Assembly: GCF_040839445.1 (NCBI RefSeq)
Contig: NZ_JBDPGJ010000005.1
Coordinates: forward strand, 1-64,000
Length of the DNA: 64,000 nucleotides
Direction of reading: 5' to 3'
From: Aquibium pacificus
GTDB lineage: Bacteria; Pseudomonadota; Alphaproteobacteria; Rhizobiales; Rhizobiaceae
Position 1 is the first letter of the stretch. Every line of letters begins with the position of its first letter. The position numbers and the translations under genes are program-made. Below, piece after piece: positions 41,448-50,471 of this stretch. A model generated the notes under the pieces. The model was not told the origin of the DNA. It searched no databases and saw nothing but the letters and a program-made list of their open reading frames with translations.

Positions 41448-42851
41448 TCAGGCCGGCTGCCGGCTGCGCCAGCTGTCGGCGTAGGATTCGCGGGCGTCGC
41501 GCGAATAGGGAACCGGCGAGACCTTGACGCGGATGTCCATCTGGGTCGACGGCTCGACGGTGGTCTTGTCCGTGCCGCCGTTCGGCTCGCCCCACACCAG
41601 CGTCAGCACCTCGCCTTCCTTGATGTCGGGGTTGACGATGCCGAGCGAAAGCATGCGGCGCTCGTTGTAGGAGTAGCCGCCGAACATCGAGCCGCCGACC
41701 ATCTTGCCGTCCTTCATGATCATGTCGAAGGAAGTGGAGGCGTAGTTCGACAGCGGCCAGTCCATGTATTTCACGTTCGGCCCCTCGCGGTCGAACATGG
41801 TGGCGAAGGCCTTCACCACGTCCTCCGGGTTCCACTCGAAGGTCACCTTGCGGCGATGCGGCTTGTCCGCGATCTTCTCCAGCGCCTCGCGGCCGATGAA
41901 GTCGTGGTCGAACTTCACGTAGATGCCGTAGCCGAGCTCATAGGGCGTCAGGTAGTAGTCCTCGATGTTGTCGGACACATAGGAGCCGCCGATCGCGCCG
42001 GTCGCCTCGTAGGAATTGGCCGGCAACCACTCGCGATAGCCCTTGATGCTCTCGCCGGTGTAGATCGCCGGCAGCGGCGAGGGGATCCAGCCGGATTCCA
42101 GCGTGTTGGTGGCATAGGCGCGACTCCCTACCGCAACCAGTCCATGGCCTTCGCCGGCCTCCATGATCGCCTCGCGGATCTCGTCGTACTGCTCGTAGGG
42201 GCCGTAGAGTTCGAGGCCCGGAACGCCGGCCATGCCGTGGCGCAGCGCGCGCACCTTGCGGCCCTTGATGGTGATGTAGTCCATGTTGAAGAACTTGATT
42301 TCCGGCACGGCAGCGCCGTTCAGCTTCTCCAGGATCGCCGGCGCGTTCGGCCCTTGCACCTGGAAGCGGTAGTGGCGGCGCACCACCGGCTTGCCCTGCG
42401 GGCGCGACGGCGAGCGCGGATCCTCGGTCAGCTTCACGTCGTAGTTGCCGATCGATGCCTGGTACTGCACCCAGGAAACCGTCGGCGCGCGGCCGACCAG
42501 GTTGAACTCGCTCTCGCTCTCGCGGAACATGATCACGTCGCCGATCACGTAGCCTTCCGGCGTCACCGGCACGAAGTGCTTGGCCTTGCCCGGGGTAAAA
42601 CTCTTGAAGGAGTTGATGGCGAGGTAGGAGAGCAGCTTCTCTGCGTCCGGCCCCTCGACCTTCAGTTCGGCCATGTGGTGCGACTGGTCGAACAGCACGG
42701 CCGATTCGCGCCACGCGCGTTGCTCGTCGCGCCAGTTGGCGAATTCCGGCGCCACGACGGGGTAGACGTAGGCGCCGACTTTCGAGTTGCGCAGCATGCG
42801 GACGGTGTTGCCGGCCTCCTGCAGTCTCTGTTCCAGGTTCTTCGCACTCAT
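41448..42851 (-). CDS. LigM-like tetrahydrofolate-dependent aromatic O-demethylase (GcvT family)
   Basis: This 467-residue aminomethyltransferase-fold protein closely recalls the vanillate/3-O-methylgallate O-demethylase LigM, from the N-terminus (AGNTVRMLRNSKVGAYVYP) through VLFDQSHHM, TLESGWIPSPLPAIYTG, REWLPANSYEATGAIGGS and VSPVPYSRDARESY. It would move a methyl group from an O-methylated substrate to THF. LigM's neighbours in Sphingobium include metF and a formyl-THF synthetase; here GntR, metF-like and purU genes are adjacent and fhs is 12 kb away. The aromatic substrate is not proven; GcvT relatives also act on dimethylsulfoniopropionate or glycine derivatives. AGGAGG ribosome site. 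Confidence 0.82.
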   Translation of the reverse strand: MSAKNLEQRLQEAGNTVRMLRNSKVGAYVYPVVAPEFANWRDEQRAWRESAVLFDQSHHMAELKVEGPDAEKLLSYLAINSFKSFTPGKAKHFVPVTPEGYVIGDVIMFRESESEFNLVGRAPTVSWVQYQASIGNYDVKLTEDPRSPSRPQGKPVVRRHYRFQVQGPNAPAILEKLNGAAVPEIKFFNMDYITIKGRKVRALRHGMAGVPGLELYGPYEQYDEIREAIMEAGEGHGLVAVGSRAYATNTLESGWIPSPLPAIYTGESIKGYREWLPANSYEATGAIGGSYVSDNIEDYYLTPYELGYGIYVKFDHDFIGREALEKIADKPHRRKVTFEWNPEDVVKAFATMFDREGPNVKYMDWPLSNYASTSFDMIMKDGKMVGGSMFGGYSYNERRMLSLGIVNPDIKEGEVLTLVWGEPNGGTDKTTVEPSTQMDIRVKVSPVPYSRDARESYADSWRSRQPA

Positions 42852-42915
42852 CTTGGGTTTCCTCCTGCTTGAGAGTGGTTGAAAGTATCGGAGAGCGCTT
42901 CGCGCCTCGGGTTTC

Positions 42916-43689
42916 CTATCGTCCGGTCCGGATCAGCGACCCGCCCGGGACCTGCTCCAGCACCTTGTCGTCGCGCAGCGCGAGCCGCAGGTGCCGGCCG
43001 GCCAGTCGCGCGTGTTCCTGCATGATCGCCTGCGCGCGGGCGCCCTGCCGGTCGGCGATCGCCTCGGCCACGCAGCGGTGCTGGTCCTGCGCCACGATCA
43101 GCACGCCGCGCGATTCCGGCATCAGCGTCTGCGCCTTGATGAAGGCGTTGGGCGACGCGAACGGCAGCGACACCGCCCGCTCGATCTGCCGCTTCAGCGA
43201 CGGGCTTTCCGCCAGTTCGACGATCAGCGCGTGAAGCCGCGCATTGGCGCTCATGTAGCGCATGAAGCCGTCCTCGCTGTCGAGCGAAGCCGGCACCAGC
43301 CTGTCCAGTTCGGCCACGCATTCGTGCAGCGCCGAAAGCCGCACCGTGGAGGATCCGCGCTCGGCGGCGAGCCGCGCCGCGAGTCCCTCCAGCGTTCCGC
43401 GGATCTCGATCGCATCGAACACGTCGGTCTCTGAAAAGGACTTCACCGCGAAGCCGCCCGAAGGGATCGCCTCGACGAAGCCCTCCTCTTCCAGGCGCTG
43501 CAGGGCGGCCCGCACCGGCGTGCGCGAAATGCCCGTCTGCTCGACGATCGCCAGTTCCGAGACCCGCTCGCCGGGGCCGAGGCTGCCGTTGAGGATCATG
43601 CCGCGCATGGCGAGCAGCGCGACGGTGGCGCGCGATTGCCCGCCCGCCTCGCCGCGCCCCTGCGTCTCGAACTGTTCGGCCTTATTCAT
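42916..43689 (-). CDS. GntR-family (FadR/FCD subgroup) transcriptional regulator
   Basis: This is a 257-residue regulator: a winged helix (~25-90) with ERVSELAIVEQTGISRTPVR then AALQRLEEEGFVEAIPSGGF, and an all-helical FCD effector domain with potential metal ligands (IEIRGTLEGLAARLAAE, MSANARLHALIVE, DQHRCVAEAI). It likely senses a pathway acid. It heads the operon with the demethylase 64 bp downstream. The motif atgtatacag occurs upstream of it (43741-43750) and upstream of the divergent metF-like gene (44076-44085), suggesting that it controls both. Confidence 0.9.
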   Translation of the reverse strand: MNKAEQFETQGRGEAGGQSRATVALLAMRGMILNGSLGPGERVSELAIVEQTGISRTPVRAALQRLEEEGFVEAIPSGGFAVKSFSETDVFDAIEIRGTLEGLAARLAAERGSSTVRLSALHECVAELDRLVPASLDSEDGFMRYMSANARLHALIVELAESPSLKRQIERAVSLPFASPNAFIKAQTLMPESRGVLIVAQDQHRCVAEAIADRQGARAQAIMQEHARLAGRHLRLALRDDKVLEQVPGGSLIRTGR

Positions 43690-44122
43690 CGAGCCTCTTG
43701 GTTTCGCAACCGCTGTCCTGTTCCAGCCGCGGCGCGAGCTATGTATACAGTCTGTATGCGATAGCTGCCGTTGTCAATTCCGTCAATGGCTATTCGGGGC
43801 GCCCATGTGGTCCTTGCGAATGCGCATGGCAAATGTCGCGGCCGGGTCCCGGGCGCTCTCCCGTAGAGCCATGCGCACCACCTGCACGGGCGTTCGTCGC
43901 TGCCGGAGCTGCTGCGCTTGGATGGGGCGAAATGTATGCAGGCGGTCAATCCGTCGAGGGCAAATGGCATCGCCTGCATTCCGGCAAATGGAGGGCTTTA
44001 CCCATGTAGGATCAGTCGTTTCCGGGTATGCGAATGTCGCGGACTGGAAATTGACGTCGCCTGCGCTACCTCATAATGTATACAGAGTGGCCAGATACTG
44101 GCCGGCATGCGAGGAGGATACG
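43690..44122. promoter_or_regulatory. GntR-metF divergent regulatory region
   Basis: This 433-bp gap has no convincing gene. Its two ends each carry atgtatacag (43741-43750 and 44076-44085), whose core TGTATACA is a perfect palindrome and fits the NGTNNACN form of GntR operators. A related string, atgtatgcag, occurs near 43932. Promoters for both transcription units must lie here. A minus-strand frame inside lacks any family resemblance and was not called. Confidence 0.55.
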
Positions 44123-45052
44123 ATGTTCGGGTTTTTCGATCGGCGACAGGAACAGGATGCGCTTGCCGGGTCCGGATCCGATCTTCGTTCCTTCCTGGAA
44201 GGGTTCTCGATCGAGGTTATGCCGCGCACCGCCGCCAAGGTCGAAAACTTCCGCGATTTGCTCCCTTCCGGAACGCGCGTATACATCGCGCACATCGAAG
44301 GCACCCCGATCGACGACATGGTCTCCACCGCCACGCGCCTCTCCGCGGACGGTTTCGACGTCATGCCGCACATCCCGGCGCGCCTCATCCGCGATGCCGG
44401 CGAGCTCGAAACCTGGGTCGGTCGCTACCGCGAGGAGGCGGGCGTCGACCAGGCGCTGCTTCTGGCCGGCGGCGCGGCGCAGCCGGCCGGCGATCTCACC
44501 AGTTCGATCGACATGATGGAGACGGGCGTCTTCGAGCGCCATGCCTTCCGCCGCCTGCACGTGGCGGGCCACCCGGAGGGCAACAGGGACATCGATCCCG
44601 ACGGCTCCTCGACCCGCACCGACGAGGCGCTGGCCTGGAAGCAGGCCTGGGCCGAGCGCACCGGCTGCGCCATGGCCATCACCACCCAGTTCGCCTTCGA
44701 TGCCGCGCCGATCATCGGCTGGGCCGAGCATCTGGCGGGGCAGGGCATCCGCCTGCCGATCCACGTCGGCGTCGCCGGCCCCGCAAAACTCCAGACGCTG
44801 ATCAAATACGCCATGGCCTGCGGCGTCGGCCCCTCGATAAAAGTCCTCCAGCGCCGCGCCCTGGACATGCGCAAGCTCCTGATGCCCTACGAGCCCGACG
44901 AGGTGGTCGCCGCCCTCGCCGCCTACAAGTCAGAGCATCCTCAGAGCCTGATCGCCAAGGTCCACCTCTTCCCGCTGGGCGGCATCAAGGCAAGTGCGGA
45001 GTGGGCTGCGGAGAATGGCGGAGCGCGCGAGGAGCGGGTGGCTGCGGAGTAG
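44123..45052 (+). CDS. Methylenetetrahydrofolate reductase-like protein (MetF type)
   Basis: This is a 309-residue TIM-barrel flavoprotein of the MetF family: FSIEVMPRTAAKVENF with the catalytic-type Glu, FDVMPHIPARLIRDAGE, LLLAGGAAQPAG, RLHVAGHPEGNRDID, ITTQFAFDAAP and GVAGPAKLQTLIKYA. It diverges from housekeeping MetF, so a dedicated role in oxidising methyl-THF from the neighbouring demethylase is inferred. Its ATG (44123) follows GAGGAGG. The promoter has the same operator-like motif as the GntR gene. It is the first and only gene of its unit; 304 bp of non-coding DNA follow. Confidence 0.85.
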   Translation: MFGFFDRRQEQDALAGSGSDLRSFLEGFSIEVMPRTAAKVENFRDLLPSGTRVYIAHIEGTPIDDMVSTATRLSADGFDVMPHIPARLIRDAGELETWVGRYREEAGVDQALLLAGGAAQPAGDLTSSIDMMETGVFERHAFRRLHVAGHPEGNRDIDPDGSSTRTDEALAWKQAWAERTGCAMAITTQFAFDAAPIIGWAEHLAGQGIRLPIHVGVAGPAKLQTLIKYAMACGVGPSIKVLQRRALDMRKLLMPYEPDEVVAALAAYKSEHPQSLIAKVHLFPLGGIKASAEWAAENGGAREERVAAE

Positions 45053-45356
45053 CGGGCGGGGGCATCGGGGCACTCGCTGGCGGCATGGGATTCACGGCCG
45101 GGGCGCGGACCGCCGGTGTTTGCCGTTAGGGCTCGCGGGGGATGTCGGCTGTCGACCCCTTTGCGGTCGTTCAGGCTGAACCGCAGAGCGCTCAAAACCT
45201 GCCGTTCGTTCAGCATCCGCAGTTTGGCTTGAGCGGGTCCGGAAGAAGACAGTCAGCTTGCGTGCTCCGGCTGAACTTTGCAGGAACTAGTCGATCCTGG
45301 GTGCGCTCACGACTCTGTCCCAAAGCCGACCTTCATTAGATAACAGCGATTGGCAG
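45053..45356. other. Non-coding stretch after metF-like gene
   Basis: These 304 bases contain only short out-of-family frames. The second half (about 45220-45350) is of the kind of decayed sequence found between rhizobial genes. No promoter, repeat or RNA gene could be supported. It marks the start of the gene-poor accessory stretch. Confidence 0.5.
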
Positions 45357-46505
45357 TTAGAAGCTAGCGCCGCTGATATCGCCGCCAAGCGCGTAGCGGC
45401 CACCTATTACAAACTGCTCGGCGCTCATGGCGGTGTGCTTTGCTGCCGCTCGAACGTCACGTTCGCGCCTCTCGAATGGCTGGGACTCGGCAAGGGCGCG
45501 TGCCCCGATGAGATCATTCACCCTTAGCACGATGCGCACCGCGGATTCAGCTGCGTGAGAACAGGCAAGTCGGTAGTTGATGCGGGCCGCGACAACATCA
45601 GAGCCCTCGCTTTCGATGGACTCGCACAAGGCCGACATGGCTGACCGCATGTAGGCGCCAGCCGCCCTGCACTTTGCAAGGCAGCGTCCGATCTCGGCCT
45701 GAACCAGTTCGCGTTCTGCGAGGGGAAAAGTGATGCCCAATCGACTGTGGCCGCTACTGACCGATATGAGCGCGTCGATCGCACCTTTAGCGATCCCAAG
45801 CGGCACTGTGGCAACTGTCCAGACAAAGGCGGAAATGCCCGGAAGGCGATATACGACGCCGGCGACGGTAGGGATTGGCTGAAAGTCGCAAACGAATTCG
45901 GCTGGTAGGAATGCGTTGTCCGCCTCGAAGTCCCAGCTTCCGGTGCCTTTCATCCCTGACACATGCCAGTTGTCGATCAGCTTGACGGCCTCGCGGGGCA
46001 AGAACGCTAGAACCATCTGCCTGTTGCCTTCGATCACCTCGCAAAGCGGGGCAAAGAACGTAGCGTGAGGCGCGCCGCTGGCAAAAGGCCACCTGCCCGT
46101 GATGCGGTATCCGCCCTTGGTAGGGACCGCCTTGCCAATCGCGCCTGTGCTTGAGGCGACGAAGGCCGATTGTTTCCCGAACACCTCCTGTGCGGCGTCC
46201 AACGGCAGATAGCCGCCAGCGCGCGAAATGCCGCCTCCGTTTCCGACGAGCCAGCCTATTGTCCCATCGAATGCTGCCGCATGCTCGACCACGGTCATGA
46301 AATCGAGGAGCGAAAGCCCGCATCCGCCCAGTTGGGATGGCAGCAGAAGGCGGAAGAGCCCCGCTTCGCTCAGCGCAGCAAACACCTCGTCCGACAGCCT
46401 TCGATCCGCGTCAAAGCGCCAGGACTGCGCTGCCAGCAAAGGGCGGATCTGTTCGAACCTTTCGATCATGGTGGCAGCGGTCGATACCGATTGTCCGTCC
46501 GGCAT
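45357..46505 (-). CDS. Acyl-CoA dehydrogenase-fold flavoprotein (HsaA/DszC-like monooxygenase group)
   Basis: This 382-residue acyl-CoA dehydrogenase-like protein has the N-terminal helical domain (FAALSEAGLFRLLLPSQLGG), mid-barrel GRWPFASGAPHATFFAPLCE and the C-terminal bundle. It has no clear catalytic glutamate of true dehydrogenases, and IDNWHVSGMKGTGSWDF resembles the flavin-dependent monooxygenase branch, using reduced flavin on aromatic or organosulfur substrates. The substrate is unknown and no flavin reductase lies beside it. It is divergent from a LysR gene that probably controls it. The ribosome site AAGGAGAT is strong. Confidence 0.8.
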   Translation of the reverse strand: MPDGQSVSTAATMIERFEQIRPLLAAQSWRFDADRRLSDEVFAALSEAGLFRLLLPSQLGGCGLSLLDFMTVVEHAAAFDGTIGWLVGNGGGISRAGGYLPLDAAQEVFGKQSAFVASSTGAIGKAVPTKGGYRITGRWPFASGAPHATFFAPLCEVIEGNRQMVLAFLPREAVKLIDNWHVSGMKGTGSWDFEADNAFLPAEFVCDFQPIPTVAGVVYRLPGISAFVWTVATVPLGIAKGAIDALISVSSGHSRLGITFPLAERELVQAEIGRCLAKCRAAGAYMRSAMSALCESIESEGSDVVAARINYRLACSHAAESAVRIVLRVNDLIGARALAESQPFERRERDVRAAAKHTAMSAEQFVIGGRYALGGDISGASF

Positions 46506-46609
46506 GATTATCTCCTTCTAGAATACCGGAATGGTCGGACCCAATGAGATGCGGGGCAACAGCAAAGAATTTGGGGCAAGATGAGCACAATTCATCTAGA
46601 GTTTGACGC

Positions 46610-47521
46610 ATGCACCGTCTTCCGCCTCTTCGCGAGCTTCAGGTCTTCGAATCCGCGGCCCGCCTTCTGAGCTTCAGGAAGGCGGCCGAGGAACTGTCGG
46701 TCACACCCACAGCCGTTAGCCACCAGATACGGCTGCTGGAACGCTACTGCGGCCAGCCCCTTTTTCAGCGCCAACCTAGGCCCTTGCAGCTCACCACTGC
46801 GGGCGCACAGCTTCTGCCGGTTGTCAGGGACGCTTTTCTGTCGATCTCGGACGAGCTTGCCCGTCTTATCCCGGGTAGCCCGATCGGCCATCTTCGGGTG
46901 ACGACAACCAGCGCCTTTGCCGCGCGCTGGCTGCTGCCGCGCCTGGGAAGTTGGCGAGCGGAAGCGCAGGGATCGACGCTAGAAGTTGTGGGAACGGATG
47001 CGGTACTGAACCTTCGCACCGGCGAAGTCGACGTTGCGATCCGTTATGCGCGGCGATCTCCGACAGACGGAGTCGCGGTGGAGTTACTTCGCGATACCTT
47101 CCACGTCGTCGCGGCGCCATCGATGCTTCGCGGAGGCATTGGCTTGATTGAGCCTCAGGCGATCCTCGATCTGCCGCGTGTGGAGGTCGGCTGGCCCCTG
47201 ACTGACGTAGATGCACCCACTTGGCGCCGCTGGGAGGCTGTGGCCCGAGCGGCAGGTCGCCGAATCAGCGGCACCGTCCGGCCACCGCAACTGAAATTCT
47301 ACGAAGAACACCACGGGATCGAAGCGATCGTGACCGGACAGGGTCTTGGGCTGTGTAGTGATGTCCTGGTTGCACGGGAGCTTCGCGATGGCCGTCTTCT
47401 GCGAGTCAGTGATATCGTCCTGCCTGGCTACGGCTTTTACTTTGTTTATCGGGCCGAGCACCCGAGGCGCGGGGCTTTGGAAGCCCTGCTTCGCTGGATG
47501 CAGCGGCAAGCCTTCGCGTGA
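46610..47521 (+). CDS. LysR-family transcriptional regulator (GcvA-like)
   Basis: This 303-residue regulator has a winged HTH (~1-65: LPPLRELQVFESAARLLSFR then KAAEELSVTPTAVSHQIRLL) and a periplasmic-binding-type effector domain (LRVTTTSAFAARWLLPRLGS, GEVDVAIRYARRS). The start MHRLPPLRELQVFE is typical of the GcvA subgroup. It is divergent from the acyl-CoA dehydrogenase-like gene across 104 bp, the usual arrangement for a LysR regulator of the neighbour. Confidence 0.92.
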   Translation: MHRLPPLRELQVFESAARLLSFRKAAEELSVTPTAVSHQIRLLERYCGQPLFQRQPRPLQLTTAGAQLLPVVRDAFLSISDELARLIPGSPIGHLRVTTTSAFAARWLLPRLGSWRAEAQGSTLEVVGTDAVLNLRTGEVDVAIRYARRSPTDGVAVELLRDTFHVVAAPSMLRGGIGLIEPQAILDLPRVEVGWPLTDVDAPTWRRWEAVARAAGRRISGTVRPPQLKFYEEHHGIEAIVTGQGLGLCSDVLVARELRDGRLLRVSDIVLPGYGFYFVYRAEHPRRGALEALLRWMQRQAFA

Positions 47522-47860
47522 AGACGATTGTCAACATGCGCGTACGCCTGCTCCCTAGGATGTGTACTCATAAACGCCGATGTCCAGTTTCTAGCGGTCA
47601 CCCGACATCGGCGCGGTCGAGGCGTTTGGCCGCTGCGCGGACGAAGCTGACATTCGGGGCGCACGCTGTCTGAGGCAGGGTAACAGCCGCTTCCGGTCGG
47701 ACGTTGCTGCATTCATTCCAATTCGTAGATCGTCTATGTTTGCGGTCTGCCCCTATGGCTGACCCGATTCAGTTTTTGGTGCACCACAGGTTCGGGCCTT
47801 GCGGCCGGCGAGACCGCTTCGGATGGCGAAAATGGCCACATTTGCGCGGAGTTGGCTCTG
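47522..47860. other. Non-coding gap with a hairpin
   Basis: This 339-bp stretch has no credible gene. A perfect 10-bp inverted repeat, cgccgatgtc (47575-47584) and gacatcggcg (47604-47613), with a 19-base loop lies 55 bp after the LysR stop and may be a terminator or part of a decayed mobile element. The rest looks like decayed coding sequence. Confidence 0.5.
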
Positions 47861-48583
47861 ATGAGCATCAAAACTCACGACTACGAAAAACACGCCGGAG
47901 CATTTGCCGACCTAGAGATGCAAGGGACACAATACCTAGCGTTTCGCGACGTACCCATGCTGATCGGCGAGCACGCAGGTTCCGTCGCATCCGTGCTTGA
48001 CTATGGCTGCGGCGCGGGTCGCTCAACACGATTTCTGAAGCGCCTTGGCTACGATGCAGTTGGCGTAGACATAAGCCAGGATATGCTCAAGCAAGCTCGC
48101 TCCAAGGACGAGGCGGGCCAGTATCACCATGTCCCCAGCGGGCGCCTACCCTTCGAAGACTCCGCTTTCGATCTGATTTTTGCCAGCTACGTGTTCCTCG
48201 AAGTTTCGCGGATCGAGGAGATCGAGAATATCCTAAAGGAATTGAAGCGGGTCCTTAAGAAGGATGGGATAATAATCCTCGTGACCTCGTCGACAGAGGC
48301 GACCGAGGGAAGCTGGGTATCACTGACGTACGCGTTTCCCGAGAACGACAAATCGCTCCAAAGCGGTGACACAGTGAAGCTGCTGATCCAAGGCATCGAC
48401 GTCGTCTTGTATGACTATTTCTGGACGGAGGGGGATTACATCGGGGCAGCCCAACGCGCCGGCCTGGACCTTGTCACGCTTCACAAGCCGCTCGGTTTGC
48501 CTGACGAAGCAATTGAATGGCGCGACGAAACGAAGATGTCACCGATCGCAATATACATCTTTAGGAATCTGTCCTCGATGTAG
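47861..48583 (+). CDS. Class I SAM-dependent methyltransferase
   Basis: This 240-residue methyltransferase has the SAM-binding motif I SVLDYGCGAGRSTRFLKRLG, acidic motif II AVGVDIS, then GRLPFEDSAFDLIFASYVFL and LKELKRVLKKDGIIILVT (motif III). Small-molecule or lipid methylation is likely; the target is unknown. The gene is clearly richer in A/T than its neighbours (for example around 48230-48300), a sign of recent arrival. ATG at 47861 is used with GGAG nine bases upstream; a TTG at 47852 is an alternative. Confidence 0.82.
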   Translation: MSIKTHDYEKHAGAFADLEMQGTQYLAFRDVPMLIGEHAGSVASVLDYGCGAGRSTRFLKRLGYDAVGVDISQDMLKQARSKDEAGQYHHVPSGRLPFEDSAFDLIFASYVFLEVSRIEEIENILKELKRVLKKDGIIILVTSSTEATEGSWVSLTYAFPENDKSLQSGDTVKLLIQGIDVVLYDYFWTEGDYIGAAQRAGLDLVTLHKPLGLPDEAIEWRDETKMSPIAIYIFRNLSSM

Positions 48584-48880
48584 TAGCCATGAGAGGGCGA
48601 CAAGCATCGTCAGAAGTGGGCTTCTGCGCCACGCACGAATGTCTTGGAAGGGCTCGAAGCGGTCAAGCGGTCGCCGGTCCGTATGTCGGAAAGCTGAACG
48701 AGTTCGGACGTTCGCGGTGCGCGTTGATGCCACGAAGTGCCGACCTTGGACGGCCCGACCTTTTCAGTACACGGCTGCATTTAGCTGTGATACATTTTGC
48801 GCGCGCAGGGCTGGAATTATATGTCGTCTATACCCTGCGAAACCAGACTACTTCATCTTTTGCACGGTTGGCTGCGCGAT
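48584..48880. other. Non-coding gap before the deaminase gene
   Basis: These 297 bases show only short frames without family resemblance. The sequence resembles the degenerate intergenic DNA at 45.1-45.3 and 47.5-47.8 kb. No promoter motif can be claimed with confidence. Confidence 0.45.
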
Positions 48881-49351
48881 ATGACCCGCGATCAGATGCT
48901 CGCTCACCTTCGCACTGCAGATGCTGTCGCGCGTGAGGCAGCGGCGCATGGCCATCATCCCTTCGGGGCTGTTCTGGTTGGTCCTGACAACACGATCCTC
49001 ATGCGTCAAGGCAATATCGACACGGTTCATCACGCTGAAACCGAGCTCGCCCGGCGTGCCGCCATCGCATACGAGCCGGAATTCCTGTGGCAATGCACGC
49101 TAGTCTCAACCGGCGAACCCTGCGCGATGTGCACCGGAACACTTTACTGGGCGAACATTGGCCGCTTGGTTTACGGTTACGAAGAGGCGAAGCTCCTCGT
49201 GCTGACCGGCAACAATTCCAAGAACCCGACCATCAACCTGCCCTCTCGCACCGTGCTCGGCCACGGACAGAAGGAGATCGAGGTGCACGGCCCTTTCCCT
49301 GAAATCGAGGGCGAACTCCTCGCACCGCACCGGACCTTCTGGCAGTCGTAA
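48881..49351 (+). CDS. Nucleoside/cytosine deaminase family protein
   Basis: This 156-residue zinc deaminase of the CDA/TadA/guanine deaminase superfamily has the catalytic HAETELARRA (His and the proton-shuttle Glu) and the zinc pair TGEPCAMCTGTLYWA. The flanking HHPFGAVLVGPDN is typical of guanine or nucleoside deaminases. It is distinct from the tRNA-specific TadA, so a purine or related substrate is likely. The start at MTRDQMLAHLRTADA (48881) is chosen; residues upstream have no resemblance to the family. Confidence 0.85.
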   Translation: MTRDQMLAHLRTADAVAREAAAHGHHPFGAVLVGPDNTILMRQGNIDTVHHAETELARRAAIAYEPEFLWQCTLVSTGEPCAMCTGTLYWANIGRLVYGYEEAKLLVLTGNNSKNPTINLPSRTVLGHGQKEIEVHGPFPEIEGELLAPHRTFWQS

Positions 49352-49457
49352 CCTAACGCGCCCCGTCCCCCGCGCAGGGTTTCGAAACGCACTGCGTCGC
49401 TCCCGAAACCCGCCGTTCCGCATTCCACCCCAATCCCGCCAACACCCCAGCGAGCCC

Positions 49458-50471
49458 TCACCGCCCCTCCCCATAATACCCCCGATACCACTCCACGAAC
49501 CTCCCCACGCCCTCCCGGAGCGTCGTCTTCGGCGCGAACCCCGTCTCCGCGACCAGTTCCTCGATATCGGCAAACGTGTTTTCCACGTCGCCGGCCTGCA
49601 TGGGCATCATGTTCAGCTTCGCCTTGCGGCCGAGCGCGTCCTCGATGGCACCGATGAAGTCGAGGAGGCCGACGGGAAAATTGTTGCCGACGTTGAAGAT
49701 GCGGTAGGGCGCGGTGGAGCGGGAGGGGTCGGCGTCGAGCGTCTCGCGGTCGGCCGCCGGCTGCGGCATGCGGTCGAGCAGCGCCAGGATCTGCGCCACC
49801 ATGTCTTCCACATAGGTGAAGTCGCGCGAGGACTTTCCCTCGTTGTAGACGTCGATCGGCTCGCCCGCGAGGATGGCGCGCACGAACTTGAAATAGGCCA
49901 TGTCGGGCCGGCCCCAGGGGCCGTAGGCGGTGAAGAAGCGCAGGCCCGTCACCGGCAGCCGGTAGAGGTGGGCATAGCTGTGCGCCATCAGTTCGTTCGC
50001 CTTCTTCGTCGCCGCGTAGAGGCTGAGCGGATGGTCGACATTGTCGCGCACCGAGAAGGGCAGCTTGGTGTTGCCGCCGTAGACGGAACTCGACGAGGCG
50101 AAGATCAGGTGCGGCGTCTTCTGGAGCCGGCAGCCTTCCAGCACGTGCAGGAAGCCGGTGAGGTTGGACGCTGCGTAGAGATGCGGCTGGTCGAGCGAGT
50201 GGCGCACGCCCGCCTGCGCGGCCATGTGGACGACGCGGTCGTAGGCCGGCCGCGCGAACACCGCCTCCATCGCCGCGCGGTCCTCTAGCGAGCATTCCAC
50301 GAGCGAGAAGCCATCCGAGCGGGCGAGCCGTTCCGCCCGCGCCCGCTTTAGCGACGGGTCGTAGTACCCGTTGAAATTGTCGAGCCCGACGACCTCGTGC
50401 CCCTTTTCGAGCAGGGCCGAGGCGATGTGAAACCCGATGAAGCCCGCCGCTCCCGTCAGGAGGATGCGCAA
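49458..50471 (-). CDS. UDP-glucuronate 4-epimerase
   Basis: This is a 337-residue extended short-chain (NDP-sugar epimerase) protein: NAD site TGAAGFIGFHIASALLE, then GLDNFNGYYDPSLKRAR, a catalytic Ser/Thr in FASSSSVYGGN and the YAATKKANE catalytic Tyr-Lys. It resembles rhizobial LpsL and other UDP-glucuronate 4-epimerases, which make UDP-galacturonate for lipopolysaccharide. TTG at 50471 is the start, with GGGAG 8 bases upstream. No polysaccharide gene cluster adjoins it. Confidence 0.88.
   Translation of the reverse strand: MRILLTGAAGFIGFHIASALLEKGHEVVGLDNFNGYYDPSLKRARAERLARSDGFSLVECSLEDRAAMEAVFARPAYDRVVHMAAQAGVRHSLDQPHLYAASNLTGFLHVLEGCRLQKTPHLIFASSSSVYGGNTKLPFSVRDNVDHPLSLYAATKKANELMAHSYAHLYRLPVTGLRFFTAYGPWGRPDMAYFKFVRAILAGEPIDVYNEGKSSRDFTYVEDMVAQILALLDRMPQPAADRETLDADPSRSTAPYRIFNVGNNFPVGLLDFIGAIEDALGRKAKLNMMPMQAGDVENTFADIEELVAETGFAPKTTLREGVGRFVEWYRGYYGEGR

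Noticed and set aside
43686..43979. 98-codon minus-strand frame in the GntR-metF gap
   Set aside because: Its composition is irregular, it has no recognisable domain and no ribosome site, and it covers the operator motif. It is more likely non-coding.
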